Shown here: one piece after another, positions 7,765-16,567 of the stretch | Numbering within the stretch: position 1 is the stretch's first letter | Layout: each line of letters begins with the position of its first letter | NCBI GenBank assembly: GCA_964621225.1 | Contig: CAZULK010000008.1 | Location: 1 to 37,813 of the forward strand | DNA: 37,813 nt | Direction: 5' to 3' | Source: CAYNUJ01 sp964621225 | Lineage (GTDB): Bacteria > Bacteroidota > Ignavibacteria > Ignavibacteriales > Melioribacteraceae | The notes under the pieces: generated by a model | The model's database searches: none | What the model was told of the DNA's origin: nothing | What the model saw: only the letters and a program-made list of their open reading frames with translations | Made by a program: the position numbers and the translations under genes

Positions 7765-7771
7765 TTTCGAA

Positions 7772-7800
7772 TTGCATTTTACTCTGTTTGTCTCTATATT
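7772..7800 (+). promoter_or_regulatory. Candidate secDF promoter
   Basis: TTGCAT (7772-7777), a 17-base spacer and TATATT (7795-7800), then CG. The start codon is 52 bases further on. The -35 box has only the TTG core, but the layout repeats that of other candidate promoters in the window. Confidence 0.5.
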
Positions 7801-7852
7801 CGAAATTTTGAATTTAATAAAACCATTTATAAACAAAACTTAGAAGTGTAGA

Positions 7853-10800
7853 ATGAAAGAATTAAGATTCAGATTGATTTTGATCGTTGCTTTTGTAGCG
7901 CTCTCGGTATACTTATTGTGGCCAACTTACAGCGATTACCAAAACACACAGAAAATCAATGCAGTTTTAGAGCACGTTAGGGATAGTTTAGTACAAAACA
8001 ATCCCAAATTAACCGACTCTGAAATAGAAAATGTATTGAGTTACAAAAAAGACAGCATCATTGTTAACAATGAAAGCATTAAAGAAGCCAGAGAAAAAAG
8101 ATTAAAATTAGGTCTTGATTTGCAAGGCGGTATGTATTTGGTTATGGAAGTTAATACTGCCAAATTGCTTGAAAGATTAGCAAAAGACGCTGATGCTACT
8201 TTTAAAGAATTATTGAATGAAGCCGAACAAGAGGCAAAATTATCTGACGAAGATTTGGTTTCCATTCTGGTAAGGAAACTCCAGGAAAAAGGAATTCGTC
8301 TTAGCCGCTATTTCGGTTCAATAAGAGATGACGACGCACAAATAATTGATCGATTGCAAGCGCAGGAAAAAGACGCTGTAACCAGAGCAATTGAAATTAT
8401 TCGTAACAGGGTTGACCAGTACGGTGTTTCCGAACCTAGCATTCAACAACAAGGTGCAAGACGAATAATTGTTGAATTGCCAGGTATCTCAAAAGAAGAA
8501 GAAGCCAAAAGACTTTTACAAGGTAGAGCTTTGCTTGAATTCAAACTTGTAAAAGATGCCGAGTTCGCAATTCCAATTATGAATAAAATCGATGAGGTGT
8601 TGGCTAAAACATTTGGAGCCGACTCTACATTGAGTGATTCTACAGCAGCGGATTCAACTTTGGCAGACATGACTGAAGAAGAATTTGCAAAGAAACACCC
8701 CTTCTATTCTATCGCTGTTGTTAATCCTCAAAGTCCTTTCCCGGATGCTTTTGTAAAAGCAAAAGACAAAGCAAGATTGGAAAGCTTTTTAAATAGACCT
8801 GAAGTTAAAAATATTATCCCGGATAATGTTGAATTCCTCTTTTCGGCTAAACCCGAAATTGTTCAGGATGGTGTAGAGTATTATAAACTTTATCTGGTTA
8901 ATAAAGCTGCGGAATTGACCGGTGGAGTAATTACAGACGCTCAAGCAAATATCGATCCTCAAACTTCTGCTCCTATTGTCAATATGCAGATGAATGCAGA
9001 AGGAGCCCGTGAATGGGCAAGAATTACCGGAGCTAATATCAAAAAACGTTGTGCAATAGTTTTGGATAACGTTATCTATTCCGCTCCGACTATTCAAAAT
9101 AAAATTCCTTCCGGTCGTTCTCAAATCTCCGGTATTCCGGATATGGACGAAGCTAAATTATTGGAAATTGTATTGAAAGCCGGTGCCCTACCAGCTCCAG
9201 TTGACATTATTGAAGAAAGAACTGTTGGACCGTCATTGGGTCAGGATTCTATTAGCAAAGGATTCAATTCAACCATTGTCGGTTTTATAATTGTTGCTAT
9301 ATTCATGCTGGTTTATTACCGCAAAGCAGGTACACTTGCAGATTTAGCACTATTATTTACTGTTCTTTTCATTATGGGTATTTTGGCCGGCTTCCACGCT
9401 ACATTAACTTTACCGGGTATTGCCGGTATTATTTTAACCATCGGTATGGCGGTGGATGCCAATGTGCTTATATTCGAAAGAATCAGAGAAGAATTGGAAA
9501 CCGGCAAAACTATGAAAGCTGCAATAGACAGTGGTTTTGCTAATTCTTATTCTGCTATCCTCGATTCGAACATAACAACATTCTTTACAGGTATTATTCT
9601 TTATCAATTCGGTAGCGGTCCGGTTCAAGGGTTTGCGCTTACCTTAATGATTGGTATTGTTTCCAGTTTATTCGCTGCATTGGTGATTACCAAAGTATTG
9701 TTTGAATTTATGCTCAATAGAGGATACAGCATTGAAGTCGGTTCACGTAAGCATTTTCTTGGTGATATCAATTTTGATTTCCTTGGGAAAAGAAAAATTG
9801 CATATGTGGTATCTGGCTCATTGATTGCACTTGGTATCTTAGCATTTGTTTTCAGAGGTCTTGAATTCGGAATCGATTTCAAAGGTGGTACCGAAATTGG
9901 CTTGAACTTTGAGAAACCTGTGGAAATAACGGAAATTAGAGCGAACGTAGAAAAACTGGGACTCGGAAATGTTGAAGTAAAAACTTTCGGTGGAGAAACC
10001 GGCGTTTTACTTAGAACTGAACTTCAAGAAATTCCGAGAAATATTTATCCTAAAATTGTAGAATCAATTGAAAAGGAAATTGTCAATATCGCTCCTAATG
10101 CAAAATATACAGTTGTAGATTCAACTATCAATTCAATTACTTACGAATTTGATAATCATGAAATTACAACTAGAATTGCAGATGAATTATTCAAAGCAGG
10201 TTTCCAAACCGGTCAAGCATCTCAAGAAGTTGAAAATAAAAGAATGATTGTCAGAGTTAGTATTTCAGACTGGATTGAATTAGCATTAAAGGATCAATAT
10301 CCTAACAATCCATTCAAAATATTAAAAGAAGATAGAGTTGGACCCAAAATTGGTAAAGAGTTGAAAACAGATGCTGTTATTGCCGTTGTGTTGGCATTAA
10401 TCGTAATACTTGTTTACTTGGGATTCCGTTTCAAATTCGTCTTTGCAACGGGTGCGGTTGCCGCTCTTTTCCACGACGTGATTATCACATTGGGTGTCTT
10501 CTCATTGCTCTATGGAGTGATTCCGTATCTTAATCTTGAGATCTCAATTTCTGTCGTAGCTGCTTTCTTAACATTAGTTGGTTACTCTATTAACGATACG
10601 GTGATTGTATTCGATAGGGTTCGTGAAGAAGTGAAAATACATAAAACCGCTGAGTTGGCTGACAACATGAACAAAGCCATCAATAAAACATTAAGAAGAA
10701 CAATTATTACTTCCTTAACAACTTTGTTTGTTGTTACTGTTCTCTTGTTCTTCGGCGGTGATGTACTGAGAGGATTTGCATTCACATTATTCTTCGGTAT

Positions 10801-10888
10801 TATTATCGGTACTTATTCCTCTATATTTGTTGCAAGTCCGTTTGTATTGGAATATGTGAAGAAGAGTAAATCTAAAGTACAGTTTTAA
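7853..10888 (+). CDS. secDF: Protein translocase subunit SecDF (fused)
   Basis: 1011 residues: SecD and SecF in one polypeptide, as is common in Bacteroidetes relatives. It uses the proton-motive force to help pull secreted proteins through SecYEG. The SecD half has an N-terminal membrane helix (about residues 6-24), LGLDLQGGMYLVMEV, a large periplasmic domain, PSLGQDSISKG, and VDANVLIFERIREEL in the fourth helix. The SecF half begins near residue 620 with HFLGDINFDFLGKRK, then GIDFKGGTEIGL, RVGPKIGKELK, and NDTVIVFDRVREEV. A small Ser/Thr/Asp/Ala-rich insertion (residues about 258-280) lies in the SecD periplasmic domain. Monocistronic, with its own candidate promoter and a terminator just downstream. 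Confidence 0.97.
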   Translation: MKELRFRLILIVAFVALSVYLLWPTYSDYQNTQKINAVLEHVRDSLVQNNPKLTDSEIENVLSYKKDSIIVNNESIKEAREKRLKLGLDLQGGMYLVMEVNTAKLLERLAKDADATFKELLNEAEQEAKLSDEDLVSILVRKLQEKGIRLSRYFGSIRDDDAQIIDRLQAQEKDAVTRAIEIIRNRVDQYGVSEPSIQQQGARRIIVELPGISKEEEAKRLLQGRALLEFKLVKDAEFAIPIMNKIDEVLAKTFGADSTLSDSTAADSTLADMTEEEFAKKHPFYSIAVVNPQSPFPDAFVKAKDKARLESFLNRPEVKNIIPDNVEFLFSAKPEIVQDGVEYYKLYLVNKAAELTGGVITDAQANIDPQTSAPIVNMQMNAEGAREWARITGANIKKRCAIVLDNVIYSAPTIQNKIPSGRSQISGIPDMDEAKLLEIVLKAGALPAPVDIIEERTVGPSLGQDSISKGFNSTIVGFIIVAIFMLVYYRKAGTLADLALLFTVLFIMGILAGFHATLTLPGIAGIILTIGMAVDANVLIFERIREELETGKTMKAAIDSGFANSYSAILDSNITTFFTGIILYQFGSGPVQGFALTLMIGIVSSLFAALVITKVLFEFMLNRGYSIEVGSRKHFLGDINFDFLGKRKIAYVVSGSLIALGILAFVFRGLEFGIDFKGGTEIGLNFEKPVEITEIRANVEKLGLGNVEVKTFGGETGVLLRTELQEIPRNIYPKIVESIEKEIVNIAPNAKYTVVDSTINSITYEFDNHEITTRIADELFKAGFQTGQASQEVENKRMIVRVSISDWIELALKDQYPNNPFKILKEDRVGPKIGKELKTDAVIAVVLALIVILVYLGFRFKFVFATGAVAALFHDVIITLGVFSLLYGVIPYLNLEISISVVAAFLTLVGYSINDTVIVFDRVREEVKIHKTAELADNMNKAINKTLRRTIITSLTTLFVVTVLLFFGGDVLRGFAFTLFFGIIIGTYSSIFVASPFVLEYVKKSKSKVQF

Positions 10889-10904
10889 TTTATAAATGGT
10901 TTCT

Positions 10905-10934
10905 AAAAGCCGGACTTAGTTCCGGCTTTTTTAT
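10905..10934 (+). terminator. Intrinsic terminator after secDF
   Basis: AAAAGCCGGA (10905-10914) pairs with TCCGGCTTTT (10921-10930), six-base loop, followed by TTATTTT. It lies between convergent secDF and the minus-strand operon and may also stop the latter, though the minus-strand T-run is short. Confidence 0.88.
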
Positions 10935-10935
10935 T

Positions 10936-11577
10936 TTAAATAGAAATTGTGAAAACAAAAAATGCTTGTGCAGCATAGTAGGTCGAAAGTATCCAAGTCT
11001 CGCCTTTGTTTATAGGTTTTCTGAATTTATTCCATGCAAGAAGGCTGTCGGAAATTATAAATAAAATCCCTCCAACCGCAGGTGATAATAATAAATTATT
11101 ACAACTCAATAACGAATAATTTAATGTGGTAATTCCCATTGTAGTAATTAGAGCAACATATAACAGAATATAATTTCTAATTGCATCCAAATACCCCTTT
11201 AGCAACGAGTAAATAACTATTGCAAAAATAGTATATAGCAATCCAACAAAAATTAAATTGAAGTTTGGTTCGGGAGGCATGAAAAAAAATAATATGTAAA
11301 AAAGATGAGCAACAGCAAAAGAAAGCAAACCCAACTTGAATCTGATCGACTCCTTATTTAACAGAAGAATATCCCCAATTGCGGAAAAACTGAGTCCAAG
11401 AATTAAAATTGATAGATTACCTGGATAAACAATGCCGGAAATAAATAGTAAAAAAACAATTAAAAATAAAATTGGAATAGGTTTGAGATATCTGAATATT
11501 TTCCGGGCTCTGTTTGCTGAAAAAACTGAAAGAGAAGCTACCAGGAAATAAATTGTGATTGATACAATATCATTCAT
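10936..11577 (-). CDS. YhhN/TMEM86-family membrane protein (lysoplasmalogenase-like)
   Basis: 213 residues, about eight hydrophobic segments. It shows the YhhN family pattern: KPIPILFL near the N-terminus, FSAIGDILLL with the conserved Gly-Asp, LSFAVAHLFYILFF, then GGILFIISDSLLAWNKF with the conserved Ser-Asp, and STYYAAQAFFV at the end. In animals TMEM86B is a lysoplasmalogenase that cleaves the vinyl-ether bond of lysoplasmalogens; the bacterial role is less certain. The start overlaps the end of the preceding phosphatase gene by eight bases, so it is the last cistron of the sigma/partner-switch operon. That position hints at a membrane-lipid output or sensor, which is inference. Confidence 0.8.
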   Translation of the reverse strand: MNDIVSITIYFLVASLSVFSANRARKIFRYLKPIPILFLIVFLLFISGIVYPGNLSILILGLSFSAIGDILLLNKESIRFKLGLLSFAVAHLFYILFFFMPPEPNFNLIFVGLLYTIFAIVIYSLLKGYLDAIRNYILLYVALITTMGITTLNYSLLSCNNLLLSPAVGGILFIISDSLLAWNKFRKPINKGETWILSTYYAAQAFFVFTISI

Positions 11578-14140
11578 TGTATTTAATTACTACTAAAGAT
11601 ATATCGTCGTTTTGCGGCAGACCTTTCCGGAATTTTTCCGACTCATCCAATAATAGACTAATAATTTTCTCGACGTCGGAGTCAGAATTCCGGACGACAT
11701 TATCAACTATCCTTTCTACCCCGAAGAGTTTTCCTTCAGGAGACATATCTTCCGAAATTCCATCGGAATAGAGAACCAAAACATCATTATTCTTCAAGTC
11801 GATTTCTATTTCTTCCAATGTAGAATTAAATATCTCTCCCTTTTCAAGCCCTATGCCTAATCCTTTAGGAGTTATCATTTTATAATCATTTCCATTAACC
11901 AGTATCAAGGGAGTGTGTCCTGCCCTACAATATGTAACTTTCTTCTTTTCGACATCAATCATTGCCAGGGAAAGTGTGATAAACCAATTTCTTTCGATAC
12001 TTCCGAAAATATTTGAATTAACTTCGTCCAAAATTTCCTTGGGAGATCTGCTATCTTTGCAATAGAGGCGCATCATAGTTTGTATTTTTGACATATAGAA
12101 AGATGCAGCTAGTCCTTTGCCCGAAACATCTGCAATAACGACAAATATTTTATTATCATTAATTTTAATTAAGTCGTAATAATCCCCTCCTATCTGCATT
12201 GCAGGAATCATCTTTCCGGCAATTTTAAGATTATTAACTTGTGGAACTACATTCGGCAAAAGACTTTGTTGTATGGCTTTCGCATTTTCTATATCTCTAT
12301 CAATTTTCAATTTCTCAGCCTCTGATTGATAAAGCCTCGCATTTTCAATCGCGATAGCAATTTGATTAGCAGAGGCAATAAGCAACTCCAGGTCCTTACC
12401 GGCAAACTGTGCACCGGAATGCTTCAATCCGAATAATAATAGCCCGATTATTTTCCCCTTTATTTCCAAGGGTATGATTGTGTAAATTTCTTCGTCGATA
12501 AGTTGTTGGACTTCTGTTGTAAATACTTTTTCGAACTCACTTCTTTCAATAACGGGTGTAATATGCAGTTCACGTTTTTTGTCTAAAAAGGATTTTATTT
12601 TTCTATCCCGGTTATCAATTACAAAATTATCCGATTTTGTACCCACACCACGTTTCAGCACAAAATTTCCGGTTCGATAATCCTTCAATAAAATTGCAAA
12701 ATGCCTTATCTCCAAAGCTTCAACTATAGTATCGGTTGTTTTATCCAAAATATTTTCCAAGCCGATAATGGCAGATATTTCCTTACTGAATTTCAGTAAT
12801 ACATTTTGATAAGCAAACTGCTCGGGATAGAATCTTTTGGTCAGCATATTCTGAAATCTGTCTTTTGTGGATTGGAAAACGATAGCAAAAAATATAAAGA
12901 TAATTCCTGCAATAAGTCCTTGATATTCCGTACTAAGAGCTTGACTAATATTCTGTCCGAGTAAATAGATTATCAAAAAGTATGTCGCTGCTATTGAAAC
13001 AGTAGCCGTAAAATAGTAAACGGAATTCTTTACAACATCAGTGACATCCATCAATGAATAACGAAAAATTGCATATCCGAATCCTACCGGTAACAATGCA
13101 ACTGCAATAATCGGCATAAAATATTCCGGTGAATTAAATATTGTATCAGCTAATACATTTGCTAAGGTTGAGGTATATAAAATTGCTGCCAATCCAATAC
13201 CGTATGAGAGCAATATTATAAATATTGGTGTTCTTTCGGTAGGATTCTGTATTTTCAAATAGCTTCTTATTAAGGAGATGAAACCCACTATCATTGCTAT
13301 GCCAATCAGCAAAGGATAGATACCGTAGAAAACCAATGCATAATATTTAGGAACGCTAAAGATATTTACCGGTTTTAGATATACATAGATTATTCTGAAT
13401 ATCAGACCAACAGAAAAAAGAACTATCGGTGTTGTAAATAATATTTTCTTGGTATATTTTTTTTGAATAATTTTGTTTGGACGGGGAAAAATCCAAAAGA
13501 AATAAACAAAATAGAATGGCAGAAAAGTACTCCCAATAAACCAAAGGAAATCCACCAAAACAATCATCCACTCAACATAAAAATACGGATTCTGAGCCAT
13601 TCCCACGAAGAAAAATCCAGCAGTTGAGGCAAGCGTGAAAAATCCACCGAGCGCAAAAAACAATCTTTGAACTTCCCCCTCGGATTTTGCCATGATAACA
13701 ATGAAACCTACCAAAACCCAAATAAATGAAAGAAGAGCATAGCCTAAACTGCTGAAGTTAATCAGCTTTTTCACTTCAACTTTGGTTTCAAATATTTCTC
13801 CGTTACGGGAAACCTTATAAATCGCACTATCCCCTTTCTCGATTCTATTTAAAAACAATTGAGCTTGGAAAATATTGTTAATTTCATTTCCGTTGATCTC
13901 CAATAGTTGATCGCCATCCCGTATGCCCGCATTCCATGTTACACCTTCGAACTTAACCTTATCGAAAAATATTCCTATCGAATCTTTCTCAATTTTTTTA
14001 GGCACCCATAAACACTCGTCGTTGGATTGAGGCGCTATCTCCAAAAGAAAATAGAGGTTAACTAAATTGATTAATGTAAATAGAATTGCCAGCGCAACTA
14101 TAATTTTAAAACGATATTTTGCCAGAAATACTTTCATCAT
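11570..14140 (-). CDS. SpoIIE/RsbU phosphatase with PDZ-like, multi-TM and GAF sensor (phosphatase C)
   Basis: 856 residues. Order: one membrane helix (about 11-33), a PDZ-like extracytoplasmic domain (about 45-115, with GVTWNAGIRDGDQLLEINGN), about eight membrane helices (about 125-420), a GAF domain (about 445-610), a coiled linker ending IQQSLLP, and a PP2C-type SpoIIE domain (about 635-856). The metal-binding motifs are intact: GGDYYD, DVSGKG, SDGISED and NDDIS. Such enzymes dephosphorylate STAS antagonists. The PDZ-like domain suggests that an envelope peptide or protein is sensed; this is inference. It overlaps the upstream phosphatase by four bases (ATGA) and the downstream YhhN gene by eight. 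Confidence 0.9.
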   Translation of the reverse strand: MMKVFLAKYRFKIIVALAILFTLINLVNLYFLLEIAPQSNDECLWVPKKIEKDSIGIFFDKVKFEGVTWNAGIRDGDQLLEINGNEINNIFQAQLFLNRIEKGDSAIYKVSRNGEIFETKVEVKKLINFSSLGYALLSFIWVLVGFIVIMAKSEGEVQRLFFALGGFFTLASTAGFFFVGMAQNPYFYVEWMIVLVDFLWFIGSTFLPFYFVYFFWIFPRPNKIIQKKYTKKILFTTPIVLFSVGLIFRIIYVYLKPVNIFSVPKYYALVFYGIYPLLIGIAMIVGFISLIRSYLKIQNPTERTPIFIILLSYGIGLAAILYTSTLANVLADTIFNSPEYFMPIIAVALLPVGFGYAIFRYSLMDVTDVVKNSVYYFTATVSIAATYFLIIYLLGQNISQALSTEYQGLIAGIIFIFFAIVFQSTKDRFQNMLTKRFYPEQFAYQNVLLKFSKEISAIIGLENILDKTTDTIVEALEIRHFAILLKDYRTGNFVLKRGVGTKSDNFVIDNRDRKIKSFLDKKRELHITPVIERSEFEKVFTTEVQQLIDEEIYTIIPLEIKGKIIGLLLFGLKHSGAQFAGKDLELLIASANQIAIAIENARLYQSEAEKLKIDRDIENAKAIQQSLLPNVVPQVNNLKIAGKMIPAMQIGGDYYDLIKINDNKIFVVIADVSGKGLAASFYMSKIQTMMRLYCKDSRSPKEILDEVNSNIFGSIERNWFITLSLAMIDVEKKKVTYCRAGHTPLILVNGNDYKMITPKGLGIGLEKGEIFNSTLEEIEIDLKNNDVLVLYSDGISEDMSPEGKLFGVERIVDNVVRNSDSDVEKIISLLLDESEKFRKGLPQNDDISLVVIKYNE

Positions 14141-15783
14141 TTAACTTTCATAACCAAACATGTAATGTCATCCGATTGCTCATTCCCTTTTGTATGGAGT
14201 AAAACATCTTTCTTTATATTCCCCAATATCTCCCCGGCAGTTGAATTAATATTCAGATTACTGACAAGGTCTTCCAAACGTTCGTCCGTATATTCTTTAT
14301 ATTCATTGTCCATTGCTTCTGTGATACCATCGGTAAATAAAATTATGATATCCCCTTTTTCCAATTGAACGGTCTCGGAAAGGTATGGTGTAATAGTTTT
14401 CATGAACCCCAGTATCATTCCGCCGGTTTTTAATTTAGAAAGCTTACCCTTTCTAACCATCAACGGCGGATTATGACCGGCATTTACAAATGTAAAAGTC
14501 ATTTTGTGTTGATCCAGTATCCCCCAGAAAAACGTAATGAAGTTTCCCATCCTTGTATTTTCCGAAACCAAATCATTCAAAAGGTTAGACGCCTCATTCA
14601 ATGGGTAGTTCATCTTCGAAATTGATTTTAAAAACGCCTGTAAATTTGCCATCAATAAACTGGCTTGTACCCCTTTACCCGAAACATCTCCTATTGCAAC
14701 CAAAACTTGGTGATCGTTTAACTTTATAATATCAAAATAATCTCCGCCAACCATTTTTGCGGATTCGGAATAAGCGGCAAATTCAAAAAACTCGCTCTCT
14801 GGTAATTCTTGAGGCAAAAGACTCTTTTGAATTTCCCTTGCGGTTTCCAATTCTTTTTCCAACTTCTGCTTTTCAATTGCTTCTTTTACCAAAGAAGCAT
14901 TCTCCAAAGAAATAATTGCAATCCCCGCCAGAGACTGCGCAAATTCAATGTCAGATTCTGAATATCCAAGTCTGTTCCTTCTTTCCCCTAAAAGAATTAA
15001 TCCCTTCGTTTTACCTTTTATTTGCATCGGGATAATTAGTTTAACCGGACTATTATCTTTCCCAATCATATCTTTTAATTCATCACCCAAAAGTGGTGAT
15101 TTAATTGGTTCGGCTATTAACTTATTCAACAAATTTTCCGGATCAAAATCTTTGAACTTGGAATAAAGAATATTGCTCTCTTCGTTATTTAACAAAATAA
15201 TTGCAAATTCGGTGACCATCAACTGACCGATCAACGAAAAAGAAAGTAATTTTACGATCCGGTCTTCTGAAAGAATTCCGCTGAATTCTTTACTTATATC
15301 AAAAAGACTTCTAAGTTGATTTACTTTGTAATCCAATTCTTTATTGGATTCTTTTAATTCCTTAAAAGTTTGCGAATTCTCTATTGCGGTCGAAGCGATA
15401 TTCAACAAAAGTCGAATGAATTTTTTATCATCCTTATCGTAACCGGAATTATCAATTCTTTTGCCTAAACAAAATATACCGAGGTTTTCCTCTCTGCCGG
15501 AAAGGGGTTTAATGATTGGGAAAGTATTTGCTAATTGATCGAAGTTGGAATTGATGGGAAATGATTCTGGTAAATCTTTATTTTTCCCTTTAATTGAATG
15601 AAGTATATATGAATCACCTTGCCTTAAGTATATTGCAGCTTGAGATGCATGGAATTTTCCAAGACAAGTGAGAATTAAATTATTTAGTGTAAAATTCAAG
15701 TCCAAAGAGGAATTGATCAGTTCGCTGAAATCCGCAAACGCCGAAAAATCCCTTTCTGCAATTCTCTCTTTCGATTTATCCAT
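14137..15783 (-). CDS. Soluble GAF-GAF SpoIIE/RsbU phosphatase (phosphatase B)
   Basis: 548 residues with no membrane segment. Two GAF-like domains (about residues 12-150 and 165-300) are joined by a short coiled coil. A linker helix ending in the usual AREIQKSLLP leads to a SpoIIE-type PP2C domain (about 325-548) with GGDYFD, DVSGKG, TDGITEA and SDDIT, so both metal sites look functional. As a cytosolic member it could read a small ligand or redox state and dephosphorylate one of the STAS proteins encoded nearby. Its start overlaps the RsbW-like gene stop by one base (TGATG) and its end overlaps phosphatase C by four. Confidence 0.92.
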   Translation of the reverse strand: MDKSKERIAERDFSAFADFSELINSSLDLNFTLNNLILTCLGKFHASQAAIYLRQGDSYILHSIKGKNKDLPESFPINSNFDQLANTFPIIKPLSGREENLGIFCLGKRIDNSGYDKDDKKFIRLLLNIASTAIENSQTFKELKESNKELDYKVNQLRSLFDISKEFSGILSEDRIVKLLSFSLIGQLMVTEFAIILLNNEESNILYSKFKDFDPENLLNKLIAEPIKSPLLGDELKDMIGKDNSPVKLIIPMQIKGKTKGLILLGERRNRLGYSESDIEFAQSLAGIAIISLENASLVKEAIEKQKLEKELETAREIQKSLLPQELPESEFFEFAAYSESAKMVGGDYFDIIKLNDHQVLVAIGDVSGKGVQASLLMANLQAFLKSISKMNYPLNEASNLLNDLVSENTRMGNFITFFWGILDQHKMTFTFVNAGHNPPLMVRKGKLSKLKTGGMILGFMKTITPYLSETVQLEKGDIIILFTDGITEAMDNEYKEYTDERLEDLVSNLNINSTAGEILGNIKKDVLLHTKGNEQSDDITCLVMKVK

Positions 15784-16211
15784 CAGACTTTTAAGTTTTT
15801 AATCAGAATAACTTGATTTGAATCAGTGGAAATATTGTACCTTACTTCGTCCATTAACTTTTTCATAAGGTACATACCCAATCCACCAATCTTTTTGCTT
15901 TTATGATATTCAATTATATCCGGTTCCGGAATTTTATTCGGATCGAAATGGAGTCCCCTATCAAAAATGGAAATAACAAATTTATTTTTTTCAATCTTTG
16001 TGGAAATAGTAATTTCGCCTTCTGGAGAAAATTTATAGGCGTGCTTTATTACATTAGTACATGCTTCGTCTACAGCCAAAATAATTTTATGAATGTCATC
16101 CGCATCAAAACCCGCCCTGGCAGCTTGATCATTAATAAAATCCCTTATTACCGAAAGATTTTCAGTGGTGCTTTTAACTGTAATTTCTCTATTTATTTTT
16201 TTCTTACTCAC
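15783..16211 (-). CDS. RsbW/SpoIIAB-type anti-sigma serine kinase
   Basis: 142 residues, a stand-alone GHKL ATPase of the HATPase_c_2 (RsbW/SpoIIAB) type. The N box AVDEACTNVIKHAY supplies the putative catalytic Glu49 and Mg-binding Asn53; the G1 box is FDRGLHFDP (Asp84, Gly86) and the G2 box GGLGMYLM (109-116). Such kinases hold a sigma factor or other partner, and phosphorylate a STAS antagonist that otherwise displaces it. The gene is translationally coupled on both sides: four-base overlap with the STAS gene, one-base overlap with phosphatase B. Its target is not stated by sequence; the ECF sigma in the same operon is the obvious candidate. Confidence 0.93.
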   Translation of the reverse strand: MSKKKINREITVKSTTENLSVIRDFINDQAARAGFDADDIHKIILAVDEACTNVIKHAYKFSPEGEITISTKIEKNKFVISIFDRGLHFDPNKIPEPDIIEYHKSKKIGGLGMYLMKKLMDEVRYNISTDSNQVILIKNLKV

Positions 16212-16567
16212 TTATTTTCACTCTCGGTAAATTTTGCAACTGCTTCCGATTCTTCGTTGTAGAATTCATAGAGCATCGGGAACCCGAGTAAATCGAATAT
16301 GTTGTAAACATCAGGTTTTAAATTACTGAACTTAATATCACCTTTGTTTTCTCTCATGGTTTCCACATACGCCATGAACACACCCAAGCCGGCACTGCTG
16401 ATATAGTTGAGATTACTGAAATTAATCACAACTTTAAATCGATTATTTTCTATAAGCTTATTGAATGCATCCTCTAAATCGGGTGCCGTGTGAGCATCCA
16501 AGTAACCGTACAACATAAGAACGCTCACAGAATCGAGCGATTTTGTTTCGACTTTAAATTCAGCCAT
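16208..16567 (-). CDS. STAS-domain anti-sigma factor antagonist (RsbV/SpoIIAA type)
   Basis: 119 residues, a single STAS domain. The phosphorylation loop is YISSAGLGVF, with Ser58 at the place of the phospho-serine of SpoIIAA/RsbV. The upstream strand KVVINFSNL and the N-terminal LYGYLDAHTAPDLE are also typical. I chose the start at 16567 (MAEFKVE) because CGGAG lies eight bases upstream and it is the family-like N-terminus; the longer ATG at 16594 adds nine basic residues inside the previous gene. It should be phosphorylated by the RsbW-like kinase encoded next and dephosphorylated by one or more of the three phosphatases. Confidence 0.93.
   Translation of the reverse strand: MAEFKVETKSLDSVSVLMLYGYLDAHTAPDLEDAFNKLIENNRFKVVINFSNLNYISSAGLGVFMAYVETMRENKGDIKFSNLKPDVYNIFDLLGFPMLYEFYNEESEAVAKFTESENK

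Noticed and set aside
15903..16262. Plus-strand 119-codon frame opposite the RsbW-like and STAS genes
   Set aside because: It lies wholly antisense to two well-recognised genes, has no ribosome site and a biased Phe/Ile/Asn composition; it is a shadow.
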